A DNA stretch of 18,174 nucleotides from a bacterium (GTDB lineage Bacteria > Gemmatimonadota > Gemmatimonadetes > Gemmatimonadales > Gemmatimonadaceae): contig JAJZRK010000038.1 in the NCBI GenBank assembly GCA_021802745.1, forward strand, positions 1-18,174. The letters are read 5' to 3'. The translations under genes were made by a program, and so were the position numbers. The notes under the pieces were generated by a model. The model was not told the DNA's origin. It worked only from the letters and a program-made list of their open reading frames with translations, and made no database searches. This document shows, in pieces, positions 11,211-18,174 of the stretch; the first letter of the stretch is position 1; each line of letters begins with the position of its first letter.

Positions 11211-12005
11211 GTGACCCTCCGCTCCCGATTTCCCGCCGTCCTGCTCGCCGTGGCCCTCGCGCTGCCGGCGTGCCGGCCGGCGTTCAGTGTCCGCAAGTTC
11301 CCGACGAACGACAAGCTCTATACCGCCTCGCTCGACCGCTTCCAGAAGAAGAAGTGGGACGACGCGGTCACCGGGTTCGAGAAGCTGACGCTCGACCTGC
11401 AGGCGGGCGACACCCTGCTGCCCCGCGCGCACTGGTACCTCGCCAAGGCGCACACGGGGCGTTCGGAGCACCTGCTCGCGGCGCAGGAATACACGAAGCT
11501 TGCCGAGAACTTCGCCGACGATTCGCTCGCCGACGACGCCCTCTACGAATCGGGACGCAGCTATTCGCGCCTCTGGCGCCGGCCGGGGCTCGACCCGCAG
11601 TACGGCCAGCTCGCCCAGGTGCAGTATCGCATGCTCGTGACCCTCTATCCCGACTCGCCGCTCAAGGCGAAGGCCGAGGCGGAGCTGAAGCGGCTCGATG
11701 AGTGGTTCGCCACCAAGGATTTCGACACCGGGGATGGCTACTTCCGCCGCAAGGCGTATGACTCGGCCATCATCTACTTCCGCGACGTGGTCAAGAATTA
11801 CCCAAACACCGACCGTGCCCGGCAGGCGATGATCCGCATGGTGCAGGCGTACCGCTCGCCCGCCATGAATTACCGCGAGGATGCGCGCGACGTCTGCGCG
11901 ACCCTGGTTGAGCTCTACCCGACCGATGCGGAAGTCCTCAAGGCGTGCGACGGAATGATGCCGGCCAAGGACTCGACGGCGGTGCCGGCCAAGCCGGCAC
12001 CCTGA
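11211..12005 (+). CDS. bamD: BamD-like outer-membrane assembly lipoprotein (TPR)
   Basis: 264 residues from a GTG at 11211. The frame is open further upstream into uxs, but this GTG places a lipoprotein signal peptide at the N-terminus: charged MTLRSR, hydrophobic core to L18, then LPAC with the lipidated cysteine at C21. The proline in the lipobox is slightly atypical. The mature protein is helical with TPR-type units: one with KKKWDDAVTGFEKLTLD, one with GRSEHLLAAQEYTKLAENF, a unit with YRMLVTLYPDSPLKAKAEAE and one with KAYDSAIIYFRDVVKNYPN. This is the BamD layout; BamD is the essential lipoprotein partner of BamA that inserts beta-barrel proteins in the outer membrane. A generic TPR lipoprotein of the YbgF type is the alternative. 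nadD starts three bases after its stop, so the two are co-transcribed. The Ala/Pro-rich tail is probably disordered. Confidence 0.85.
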   Translation: MTLRSRFPAVLLAVALALPACRPAFSVRKFPTNDKLYTASLDRFQKKKWDDAVTGFEKLTLDLQAGDTLLPRAHWYLAKAHTGRSEHLLAAQEYTKLAENFADDSLADDALYESGRSYSRLWRRPGLDPQYGQLAQVQYRMLVTLYPDSPLKAKAEAELKRLDEWFATKDFDTGDGYFRRKAYDSAIIYFRDVVKNYPNTDRARQAMIRMVQAYRSPAMNYREDARDVCATLVELYPTDAEVLKACDGMMPAKDSTAVPAKPAP

Positions 12006-12008
12006 CTC

Positions 12009-12572
12009 GTGCGGATCGGCATTTTCGGCGGGACGTTCGACCCGCCGCATCTGGGGCACTGGCTCTCGGCGGTGGACGCGGCGGATGTGCTGGCCCTCGA
12101 CCAAGTGGTGTGGGTGCCGGCCGCGCAGCAGCCACTGAAGTCCGGCGTCACGTCGGCGGCTGCGGAGCATCGCCTCGCGATGACGCGGCTGGCCGTGGTG
12201 GGGGAGCGCCGGTTCACGGTGGATCCGCTGGAATTGGAGCGCGGTGGCATCTCGTACATGGTGGACACGCTCCGGGAGTACCGGACAAGGCAGCCCAGCG
12301 CGGCACTGTTCCTGCTCCTTGGGACTGATGCGGCGGCCTTACTGCCGAAGTGGCGGGATCCGGAGGCCATCCAGGCGCTGGCGGAGGTGGTGGTGCTGAC
12401 ACGGGGCGGGGAGGTGGAGGTGCTTCCCGCCGGCGTGCGCGCCGTGCCGACGCGGCGCGTGGACCTTTCGGCGACCGAGATCCGCGCACGGGTGGCAGAC
12501 GGACGCTCCATTCGTGGGTTCGTGCCTGACGCCGTGGCCGAGTACATCTCGGCGCACGGCCTGTACCGATAG
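12009..12572 (+). CDS. nadD: Nicotinate-nucleotide adenylyltransferase
   Basis: 187 residues from a GTG at 12009. A nucleotidyltransferase alpha/beta phosphodiesterase that adenylates nicotinate mononucleotide to deamido-NAD in the cytoplasm. GIFGGTFDPPHLGHW (4-18) contains the ATP-binding GGTFDPxHxGH signature with the HxGH histidines H14 and H17. VWVPAAQQPLKSGVTSA matches the NadD substrate loop, SYMVDTLREYR matches the conserved S/T-x-x-T-L region, and LLGTDAAALLPKWRDPEAI is the family GxDxxxxLxxW segment. SATEIRARV (154-162) is the second ATP motif (IS[ST]TxIR). It lies three bases after bamD and ten bases before secA. NadD is commonly found beside unrelated housekeeping genes, so the context gives no special role. 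Confidence 0.94.
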   Translation: MRIGIFGGTFDPPHLGHWLSAVDAADVLALDQVVWVPAAQQPLKSGVTSAAAEHRLAMTRLAVVGERRFTVDPLELERGGISYMVDTLREYRTRQPSAALFLLLGTDAAALLPKWRDPEAIQALAEVVVLTRGGEVEVLPAGVRAVPTRRVDLSATEIRARVADGRSIRGFVPDAVAEYISAHGLYR

Positions 12573-12577
12573 AGGAA
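12571..12577 (+). promoter_or_regulatory. Shine-Dalgarno site of secA
   Basis: AGAGGAA overlaps the nadD stop codon and lies five bases before the ATG at 12583. It decides the secA start, since the frame is open further upstream inside nadD. It is one of the few clear Shine-Dalgarno sequences in the window. Confidence 0.75.
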
Positions 12578-12582
12578 ACTGC

Positions 12583-15500
12583 ATGTTCAACAAGTTGCTG
12601 GGCGCGGTCTTCGGCTCGCGGCACGAACGGGAACTCAAGCGCATTCGGCCGATCCTTGCGGCCATCGAGGAGCACGGCCAGCGGCTCGCCACGGTCTCCG
12701 AGGAGGAGCTCAAGGCGCAGACGGCCAAGTTCCGCGCCATCATCGCCGAGCGCACGGAAGAGCTGTCGGCGCAGATCGCCGCGCTCAAGGATCGCAAGCG
12801 CACGGCGGCGGATGCCAAGGAACGCGAGGCGATTGACAACGAACTGAGCGGGGCGGACGGACGCGGCGGGCTCGAGGGGCAGTATCGCAACCTGATTCGC
12901 GACACGCTCGACGAACTGCTCCCCGAGGCCTTCGCCACGGTGCGCGAGGCCGCGAAGCGCTTGCTCGGCACCAAGGCAATGGTCACCGGCCGCGAGATCG
13001 AGTGGAACATGGTGCACTACGAGGTGCAGCTCGTCGGCGGCATCCAGCTGCACCTGGGCAAGATCGCCGAGATGGCGACGGGCGAAGGCAAGACGCTGGT
13101 GGCCACGCTGCCGCTCTACCTCAACGCCCTGCCGGGGCGCGGCGCGCACCTGGTGACGGTGAACAACTATCTCGCCCGGCGCGACTCGCAGTGGATGGGG
13201 CACCTCTTTTCGTACCTCGGCCTGAACGTCGCCTGCCTGGACGACACCGAGCCCGGGTCGGAGGAGCGTCGCGCCGCGTACCATGCCGACATCACCTACG
13301 GCACCAACAACGAGTTTGGCTTCGACTACCTGCGCGACAACATGGTGGTCGCCACCGACCAGCGGGTGCAGCGCCCGCACGTCTACGCCATCGTGGACGA
13401 AGTGGACTCGGTGCTCATTGACGAGGCGCGCACGCCGCTCATCATCTCGGGCCCGGTGGGGAACGAGAGCGACGGCCAGTACGCCGAGTACAACGCATCG
13501 GTCATGCGCCTCGTGCGCCGCCAGACGGAGATGGCCAACGACCTCGTGGCACGCGGCGAAAAGGCGCTCGAGTCGGGCGACCTGGCGGGCGCCGGCCTCG
13601 CCTTCTACAAGGCGCAGCTCGGCAATCCGAAGAACAAGCGCCTGCTGAAGGCGCTGCAGGAGCAGGGCGTCAAGATGCTCGTGCAGAAGCAGGAGCTCGA
13701 GGTGATCGCCGACCGCAAGGTGCCGGCGGCCAAGCAGGTCTTCCGCGACCTCGAGGACGACCTCCTGTTCGTGCTCGACGAACGCGGCCACACCGTGCAC
13801 CTCACGGACCGCGGCGTGGACTTCCTGAGCCCGTCCGATCACGACCAGTTCGTGCTCCCCGACATCTCGTCGGAAGTGCACCGCATCGAGCACAGCCACG
13901 AGATGACGGGCGCGGAGAAGATCGAGGCGCGCCGCCAGATCGAGGCCGAGTACGCGCTGAAGAGCGAGAAGCTGAACATCATCCACCAGCTCCTGCGCGC
14001 GCACTCGCTGTACGAGAAGGACGTCAACTACGTCGTGCAGGACGGCCAGGTGCTCATCGTCGACGAGTTCACCGGCCGCACCATGCACGGGCGCCGGTGG
14101 AGCGAGGGACTGCACCAGGCGGTGGAGGCCAAGGAAGGGGTGCAGGTGAAGGGCGAGACGCAGACGCTCGCCACGATCACCATCCAGAACTACTTCCGCA
14201 TGTACGAGAAGCTGGCGGGCATGACCGGCACCGCCGAGACGGAAGAGACGGAATTCTTCCAGATCTACCGGCTCGAGGTCGCGGTCATCCCCACCAACCG
14301 TCCGGTCATCCGCGACGACCGGCACGACCTCGTCTACAAGACGCGGCGCGAGAAGTACAACGCCATTGTCGAGGAAACCCGGCGCCTGCACGACCTCGGC
14401 TTCCCGGTGCTCGTCGGCACGACGTCCGTGGAAGCGTCGGAGACACTGTCGCGCATGTTCCAGCGCGCCGGCATCAAGCACCAGGTGCTGAACGCCAAGT
14501 ACCACCAGCGCGAGGCCGAGATCATCGCGATGGCCGGCCAGTCCGGCGGCGTCACGATCGCGACCAACATGGCCGGCCGCGGCACCGACATCAAGCTGGG
14601 GGAGGGCGTCATCCCGTCGAAGCCGTCGCGCATCAAGGATCCCGACGGCAAGGACATGGACGTGATGGAGTGCGGCGGCCTGCACATCATCGGCTCCGAG
14701 CGGCACGAGTCGCGCCGCATTGACCGCCAGTTGCGCGGCCGCGCCGGCCGCCAGGGCGACCCGGGCGCGTCGCAGTTCTTCCTCTCGCTCGAGGACGACC
14801 TGATGCGCCTGTTCGGGTCGGACCGCATTGCGCGGCTCATGGACCGGCTGGGGGCGCAGGAGGGCGAGATGCTCACGCACCCGCTCATCACGCGCTCCAT
14901 CGAGCAGGCCCAGAAGCGCGTCGAACTGCAGAACTTCCAGAGCCGCAAGCGCCTGCTCGATTATGACGACGTCATGAACCAGCAGCGCGAGGTGATCTAC
15001 AACCTCCGCGCGTTCGCGCTCGAGGGGGGCGAGGAGCTGAAGGGCGAGGCCATCAAGATGGTCGAGACCGCCGTCGGCCGCCGCATCGAGACGACGCTCG
15101 CCGATTTCGACGACTCGCTCGACTGGGACCTCGACCTCGTGCGGCAGGACCTGCTGATGCACTACCTGCTCAGCGTGCCGTGCTTCGAGCCGGACGGCAC
15201 GCGGCCGCAGAACATCGCCGATGCCAAGGTCGAGGGCGGCGTGGCGGGCACGAAGGCATTCCACGCGAAGATGGCCCAGCTTGCCGAGCACGCCAACCAG
15301 GTGCTCGCGCTCGTGATGCTCAACGTGCTGGACGAGAAGTGGAAGGACCACCTCTACGACCTCGACCAGCTGCGCGGCTCGATCGGCTATCGCGCCTGGG
15401 GCCAGAAGGACCCCCTGCTCGAGTACAAGCAGGAAGCCTATTCGATGTTCGTGGACCTCATGACGGACATCCAGCACACCTTCACCGAACGCTTCTTGCG

Positions 15501-15825
15501 CGTGCAGCTCATGTACGAGCCGCCGGCGCCGCCCCCGCCGCCGCCGGAGGTGAAGCGCCGCTTCAACGCGCTCGGCGTCGCCGAGGACGTGCCGGAGGAC
15601 GAGGTGCTCGACATCGGGCCGTCCGAGACGCCCGGCGAGGGCGAGGTCGTCAAGGCGGATCCGATGATCGTCGGCGCGGGGCGCGCGCGGTCGCTGAGCG
15701 GCGCGGCTGCGGCAGGACCGCTCGGTGGCACCGGGGTGCCGGACTGGTCCACCGTGGGGCGCAACGATCCGTGCCCCTGCGGGTCCGGCAAGAAGTTCAA
15801 GAAGTGCCACGGGGCGACGATGTAA
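12583..15825 (+). CDS. secA: Protein translocase ATPase SecA
   Basis: 1080 residues, about 180 longer than E. coli SecA (901). SecA drives post-translational export through SecYEG. The start at 12583 follows a Shine-Dalgarno site. Walker A is ATGEGKT at 165-171, Walker B is DEVD at 272-275 followed by SVLIDEARTPLIISGP. The second nucleotide-binding fold contains VGTTSVEASETLSRMF, TNMAGRGTDIKLG and GLHIIGSERHESRRIDRQLR. The C-terminus has the zinc-binding RNDPCPCGSGKKFKKCHG that in other SecAs binds SecB and phospholipid. Two insertions explain the length: a charged, coiled-coil-like segment at about 52-108, and roughly 100 residues after the DEVD region with a TPR-like unit (RGEKALESGDLAGAGLAFYK) and LGNPKNKRLLKALQEQG. 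Similar inserts are known to me from Bacteroidetes-type SecA. A Pro-rich linker precedes the zinc tail. Confidence 0.98.
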   Translation: MFNKLLGAVFGSRHERELKRIRPILAAIEEHGQRLATVSEEELKAQTAKFRAIIAERTEELSAQIAALKDRKRTAADAKEREAIDNELSGADGRGGLEGQYRNLIRDTLDELLPEAFATVREAAKRLLGTKAMVTGREIEWNMVHYEVQLVGGIQLHLGKIAEMATGEGKTLVATLPLYLNALPGRGAHLVTVNNYLARRDSQWMGHLFSYLGLNVACLDDTEPGSEERRAAYHADITYGTNNEFGFDYLRDNMVVATDQRVQRPHVYAIVDEVDSVLIDEARTPLIISGPVGNESDGQYAEYNASVMRLVRRQTEMANDLVARGEKALESGDLAGAGLAFYKAQLGNPKNKRLLKALQEQGVKMLVQKQELEVIADRKVPAAKQVFRDLEDDLLFVLDERGHTVHLTDRGVDFLSPSDHDQFVLPDISSEVHRIEHSHEMTGAEKIEARRQIEAEYALKSEKLNIIHQLLRAHSLYEKDVNYVVQDGQVLIVDEFTGRTMHGRRWSEGLHQAVEAKEGVQVKGETQTLATITIQNYFRMYEKLAGMTGTAETEETEFFQIYRLEVAVIPTNRPVIRDDRHDLVYKTRREKYNAIVEETRRLHDLGFPVLVGTTSVEASETLSRMFQRAGIKHQVLNAKYHQREAEIIAMAGQSGGVTIATNMAGRGTDIKLGEGVIPSKPSRIKDPDGKDMDVMECGGLHIIGSERHESRRIDRQLRGRAGRQGDPGASQFFLSLEDDLMRLFGSDRIARLMDRLGAQEGEMLTHPLITRSIEQAQKRVELQNFQSRKRLLDYDDVMNQQREVIYNLRAFALEGGEELKGEAIKMVETAVGRRIETTLADFDDSLDWDLDLVRQDLLMHYLLSVPCFEPDGTRPQNIADAKVEGGVAGTKAFHAKMAQLAEHANQVLALVMLNVLDEKWKDHLYDLDQLRGSIGYRAWGQKDPLLEYKQEAYSMFVDLMTDIQHTFTERFLRVQLMYEPPAPPPPPPEVKRRFNALGVAEDVPEDEVLDIGPSETPGEGEVVKADPMIVGAGRARSLSGAAAAGPLGGTGVPDWSTVGRNDPCPCGSGKKFKKCHGATM

Positions 15826-15847
15826 CGTCACGTCACGGGGGAGGCCG

Positions 15848-15870
15848 GGTCGTGCAGAAACGACCGTTTT
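15848..15870 (+). terminator. Candidate weak terminator after secA
   Basis: GGTCGT (15848-15853) and ACGACC (15860-15865) form a perfect six-base stem around the loop GCAGAA and are followed by GTTTT. It lies 22 bases after the secA stop. The stem is short and the T run is only four, so it may be weak or partial. The rest of the 131-base gap (to 15956) probably holds the promoter of the next gene, but no convincing -35/-10 pair is visible. Confidence 0.5.
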
Positions 15871-15947
15871 GGTGCCTTTCCCATTGCGTGAACGGTGAGC
15901 GCACCCAAGACTTGTTAATAGAGGCTATGCAAGCCCGTCCAACCATT

Positions 15948-15953
15948 GGAGGG
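15948..15953 (+). promoter_or_regulatory. Shine-Dalgarno-like GGAGGG before the secreted-protein gene
   Basis: GGAGGG ends three bases before the ATG at 15957. This supports that start over the in-frame ATG at 15927, although the spacing is short. Confidence 0.5.
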
Positions 15954-15956
15954 TTT

Positions 15957-17324
15957 ATGCACGTGCTGAGAACGGCAGTCCTGCTGGCAGCCTGCGCTGC
16001 CGGTGCGGCCGCGCAGGCGGCAAGGCCCCTCGAGGCTTCGCTTCGTCGCGGGGTGAGCGAGGCGAGTTTCTACGTGGACCAACCCGCGTACGTCGCCGTC
16101 TTCGAGGTGATCCCCGGGCAGGGGGTGCAGCAGCTCTTTCCGCGCTCCACCTCGCAGGCTGCCAGGCTCGTGGAGCCGGGCGAGTACCTCCTCTCGCGTC
16201 CGTTCCGGTCGCAGTATCAGTACGCCGGCTGGAACAGCATGATGCCGGTCGCGCGGCCGATGTGGATGGTGGACAACCGCGGGCGCATCGTCTCGTATTA
16301 CTACACGACGGGATGGACGGGCACCGAAACGGGGTGGGGACCCACCTCGTTCGCGCCGACGCGCACGTTGCTCCTCGTCGCCTCACGCGCGCCGTTGCGC
16401 CGTGTCGCTTCGCCGGACGCGGCCCAGCATTGGCTTCAGCAGGTGGTCGGCTTCCGGGCGATTTCCAGCACGGTCATCGCGCCGTCGGACATGCTGACGG
16501 ATATCGTGGACGCCGTCCTGCCGGTCGGCACCTCGGTGGATGACGTCGTGGTGGACGTGCTCGAGGTCACCGACGACTACAACTCGTACGATCGCTACGC
16601 CGGGCGGAGCATCGCGTTCTACTGCCCATCCGGGATATTCAACATCCCCGCGCAGTACTTCTTCTCGACGGGCACATTCTTCTGCCCGGTCCAGACGTAC
16701 AGCGTCCCCGGCGCCCCCCCGCCGCCGCCGGGCACGCCGACGGGCGCCGACACCATCAAGGTCGAGCAGTTGCAGATGCCGGCCCGGAAAGCCCAGCCGA
16801 AGTACAACGTGGACGAGACGGCGGTGCCGTTCCGGCGCGGGGTGATCTCCACGCCCGTGACACCGGCCCTGCGGACCGACGAGGGCTATCGTCCGTACCG
16901 CCCGATGTCGGAAGCTGCCGACGAGGGTGTTCGGGCATATGGCCGCGGCCTTCGCACCACTGACGTTGGGCCGCGTGGCACCATCGCCGTCGGCGTCGCC
17001 GTGGATCCCACGGACCTCAAACGCGGCAGCGTGACGCCGATGGCCGAGGCGTACGTGCCCTATGCGGTGCGCTGGGTGACGAACGAACCCGGAGTTGCGG
17101 GGCGGCGCGTCACGACGTACGGCGGATCTTCGTCGGGAGGGTTTACGTCGTCGTCAACGCCGTCCCGCAACGGCGGGTCGTCGAGCAGCGCGTCGTCCTC
17201 ATCGTCGGCCAGCTCCGCGCCGGCGCCGACGCCTTCGCAGGCGCAGGCCGAGCGCAGCGCCGCCTCGCGTGACGCGGTGAGCGCGGCGCGGCCGGTGCCG
17301 AGCAGCAAGGATCCGAACCCGTAG
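15957..17324 (+). CDS. Secreted protein of unknown function with DUF4384-like N-terminal region and Ser-rich tail
   Basis: 455 residues, not recognised as a named family. The N-terminus MHVLRTAVLLAACAAGAAAQ is a signal peptide. LAAC at residues 10-13 could be a lipobox, which would fit better with the in-frame ATG at 15927 (10 more residues). Residues about 36-82 (SFYVDQPAYVAVFEVIPGQG, then QQLFPRSTSQAARL and PGEYLLSRPF) resemble DUF4384-type beta domains, which carry a YVxVFxxxPxG...LFP pattern. The middle is Tyr/Trp-rich with two cysteines (C223, C243) that could form a disulfide. GAPPPPPGTP near 252-261 is a linker, and the last 70 residues are Ser/Gly/Ala-rich and probably disordered. It has its own gap upstream and a strong terminator downstream, so it is likely monocistronic. 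A periplasmic or outer-membrane location is inferred; its role is unknown. Confidence 0.8.
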   Translation: MHVLRTAVLLAACAAGAAAQAARPLEASLRRGVSEASFYVDQPAYVAVFEVIPGQGVQQLFPRSTSQAARLVEPGEYLLSRPFRSQYQYAGWNSMMPVARPMWMVDNRGRIVSYYYTTGWTGTETGWGPTSFAPTRTLLLVASRAPLRRVASPDAAQHWLQQVVGFRAISSTVIAPSDMLTDIVDAVLPVGTSVDDVVVDVLEVTDDYNSYDRYAGRSIAFYCPSGIFNIPAQYFFSTGTFFCPVQTYSVPGAPPPPPGTPTGADTIKVEQLQMPARKAQPKYNVDETAVPFRRGVISTPVTPALRTDEGYRPYRPMSEAADEGVRAYGRGLRTTDVGPRGTIAVGVAVDPTDLKRGSVTPMAEAYVPYAVRWVTNEPGVAGRRVTTYGGSSSGGFTSSSTPSRNGGSSSSASSSSSASSAPAPTPSQAQAERSAASRDAVSAARPVPSSKDPNP

Positions 17325-17343
17325 CGCCACGTAATCGAACGAG

Positions 17344-17384
17344 CGGCCCGGCGCGCAACATTGCGCGCCGGGCCGTTCACTTTT
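17344..17384 (+). terminator. Strong hairpin terminator after the secreted-protein gene
   Basis: A perfect 13-base GC-rich stem: CGGCCCGGCGCGC (17344-17356) pairs with GCGCGCCGGGCCG (17363-17375) around AACATT. It is followed by TTCACTTTT (17376-17384), an interrupted T tract. It begins 20 bases after the stop at 17324 and precedes radC, so it separates the two transcription units. Confidence 0.8.
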
Positions 17385-17422
17385 GGTAATGGATGGCCGG
17401 CTGCCGCGCGTTACCATTGCGC

Positions 17423-18115
17423 ATGACGGTTCTCCCGCTTGCCCCACAGGGGCTTCTTCCTCCCGACCGCCCGCGCGAACGCCTTCGCGCCCTCGGCGCG
17501 CGCGCGCTGGCCGCGCCGGAACTCCTCGCCCTGGTGATCGGCGCGGGCACGCGCGGACGCCCCGCGCTCTCGCTCGCGCACGACGTGCTCAGCCGCGCCG
17601 ATGGCTCGCTGCGCCGCCTCGGCGACCGTCCGTTGGCGGTGCTCGCCGAGGTGCCCGGGCTCGGCGTGGCGCGCGCGATGGCCATCCACGCCGCGCTTGA
17701 GCTCGGTCGGCGGTTCGCGAGCGAGACGACCGGCGAGGCGCTCCCGCTCCGCGCCCCGCGCGACGTCTGGCGCGCCTTCGCCCCGTCGCTCGAGGACCTG
17801 CCGGTGGAGGAGTTCCACGTCGCCATCCTCGACGCCCAGCACCGCCTTTCGCGCGACGTCTGCGTCACGCGCGGCATCCTGAACTCGTCGCTGGTGCATC
17901 CGCGCGAGGTCTTCCGCGAGGCGATCGCCGAGCGCGCCGCCGCGATCGTGCTCGTGCACAACCATCCCAGCGGCGACCCCGCGCCGAGCGCGGACGACCG
18001 GAGCGTCACCGAGCAGCTCGTGGCGGCGGGGCGCCTGCTCGACATCCCGGTGCACGATCACGTGATCATCGGGCGGGGGCGGTACCTGTCGTTCGCTGAG
18101 GCGGGGATGATGTAG
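17423..18115 (+). CDS. radC: RadC/DUF2466 family JAB (JAMM) domain protein
   Basis: 230 residues, the standard RadC length. The N-terminal UPF0758 part has RPRERLRALGARALAAPELL at 16-35, then ALVIGAGTRG, and a helix-hairpin-helix-like segment AEVPGLGVARAMAIHAALEL at 75-94. The C-terminal JAMM domain has E130 in VEEFHVAILD and H179-x-H181-x7-S189-x2-D192 in HNHPSGDPAPSADD, so all predicted metal-site residues are present. The family was once linked to DNA repair, but its biochemical role is unresolved; relatives occur in mobile-element and recombination contexts. An in-frame ATG at 17393 would add ten residues. The ATG at 17423 fits RadC length better and has TACCAT five bases upstream, which could act as a -10 element of a leaderless transcript. 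No Shine-Dalgarno sequence is present. Confidence 0.92.
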   Translation: MTVLPLAPQGLLPPDRPRERLRALGARALAAPELLALVIGAGTRGRPALSLAHDVLSRADGSLRRLGDRPLAVLAEVPGLGVARAMAIHAALELGRRFASETTGEALPLRAPRDVWRAFAPSLEDLPVEEFHVAILDAQHRLSRDVCVTRGILNSSLVHPREVFREAIAERAAAIVLVHNHPSGDPAPSADDRSVTEQLVAAGRLLDIPVHDHVIIGRGRYLSFAEAGMM

Positions 18116-18145
18116 GGGCGGTGCGGGGGGCGGGGTGCGGGGTGT
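18115..18145 (+). repeat. G-rich repeat with G-quadruplex pattern after radC
   Basis: Four G runs (18115-18118, 18125-18130, 18132-18135, 18139-18142) with loops of six, one and three bases satisfy the usual G-quadruplex pattern on the plus strand. The stretch contains GGTGCGG words, the reverse complement of the CCGCACC heptamer upstream of wbpA. The remaining bases to 18174 are G-rich, and no gene is visible in them. Confidence 0.7.
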
Positions 18146-18174
18146 GGTGCAGGGGAAGGGTGGGCGACTGCGCC

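Noticed and set aside
12214..15831. A 1205-codon minus-strand open frame opposite nadD and secA
   Set aside because: Same cause: antisense shadow of high-GC coding DNA, with no recognisable motif and no start context.
17423..18115. radC as evidence of a mobile element or defence island
   Set aside because: It is full-length with intact JAMM residues and sits among housekeeping genes; no integrase, transposase, phage or toxin gene is nearby.

Overview
The window is a high-GC, densely coded, almost entirely plus-strand stretch from a Gram-negative (diderm) bacterium. It carries nucleotide-sugar genes of the kind that feed an O-antigen, capsule or exopolysaccharide, followed by a BamD-type outer-membrane lipoprotein gene and housekeeping genes. 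SecA has an N-terminal insert and a TPR-like insert that resemble those I know from Bacteroidetes-type SecA. Together with the GC content this makes a Gemmatimonadota or related FCB-group genome my best guess, but this is inference only.

Layout. 1-1110: the 3' end of gmd and a complete rmd (GDP-D-rhamnose synthesis). 1094-4321: carB, the large subunit of carbamoyl-phosphate synthetase, overlapping rmd by 17 bases. 4335-4432: a heptamer tandem array. 4455-8849: wbpD, wbpB, wbpE and wbpA, the four enzymes that turn UDP-GlcNAc into UDP-2,3-diacetamido-2,3-dideoxyglucuronic acid, interrupted by a very long inverted repeat (6076-6220) and a small heptamer repeat (7463-7483). 8910-11170: ugd and uxs (UDP-glucose to UDP-glucuronate to UDP-xylose), preceded by a 22-base tandem duplication. 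11211-15825: bamD, nadD and secA, closely packed. 15957-17324: an unrecognised secreted protein with a DUF4384-like N-terminal region, ended by a strong terminator hairpin. 17423-18115: radC. The last 59 bases are G-rich repeat.

How the genes work together. Three complete or nearly complete precursor pathways sit side by side (GDP-D-Rha, UDP-GlcNAc3NAcA, UDP-GlcA/UDP-Xyl). No glycosyltransferase, flippase, polymerase or WbpI-type epimerase lies in the window, so this is the precursor-supply edge of a surface-polysaccharide locus. The downstream genes serve outer-membrane assembly (BamD), NAD synthesis (NadD) and protein export (SecA).

I see no mobile element, CRISPR array, RNA gene or defence system. 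Two non-standard signals stand out. First, the six-base palindrome family RTCGAY is almost absent: ATCGAC, GTCGAT and ATCGAT never occur, and synonymous codons appear to be chosen to avoid them. Second, several intergenic gaps hold pyrimidine-rich tandem or inverted repeats placed directly before start codons that lack a Shine-Dalgarno sequence.
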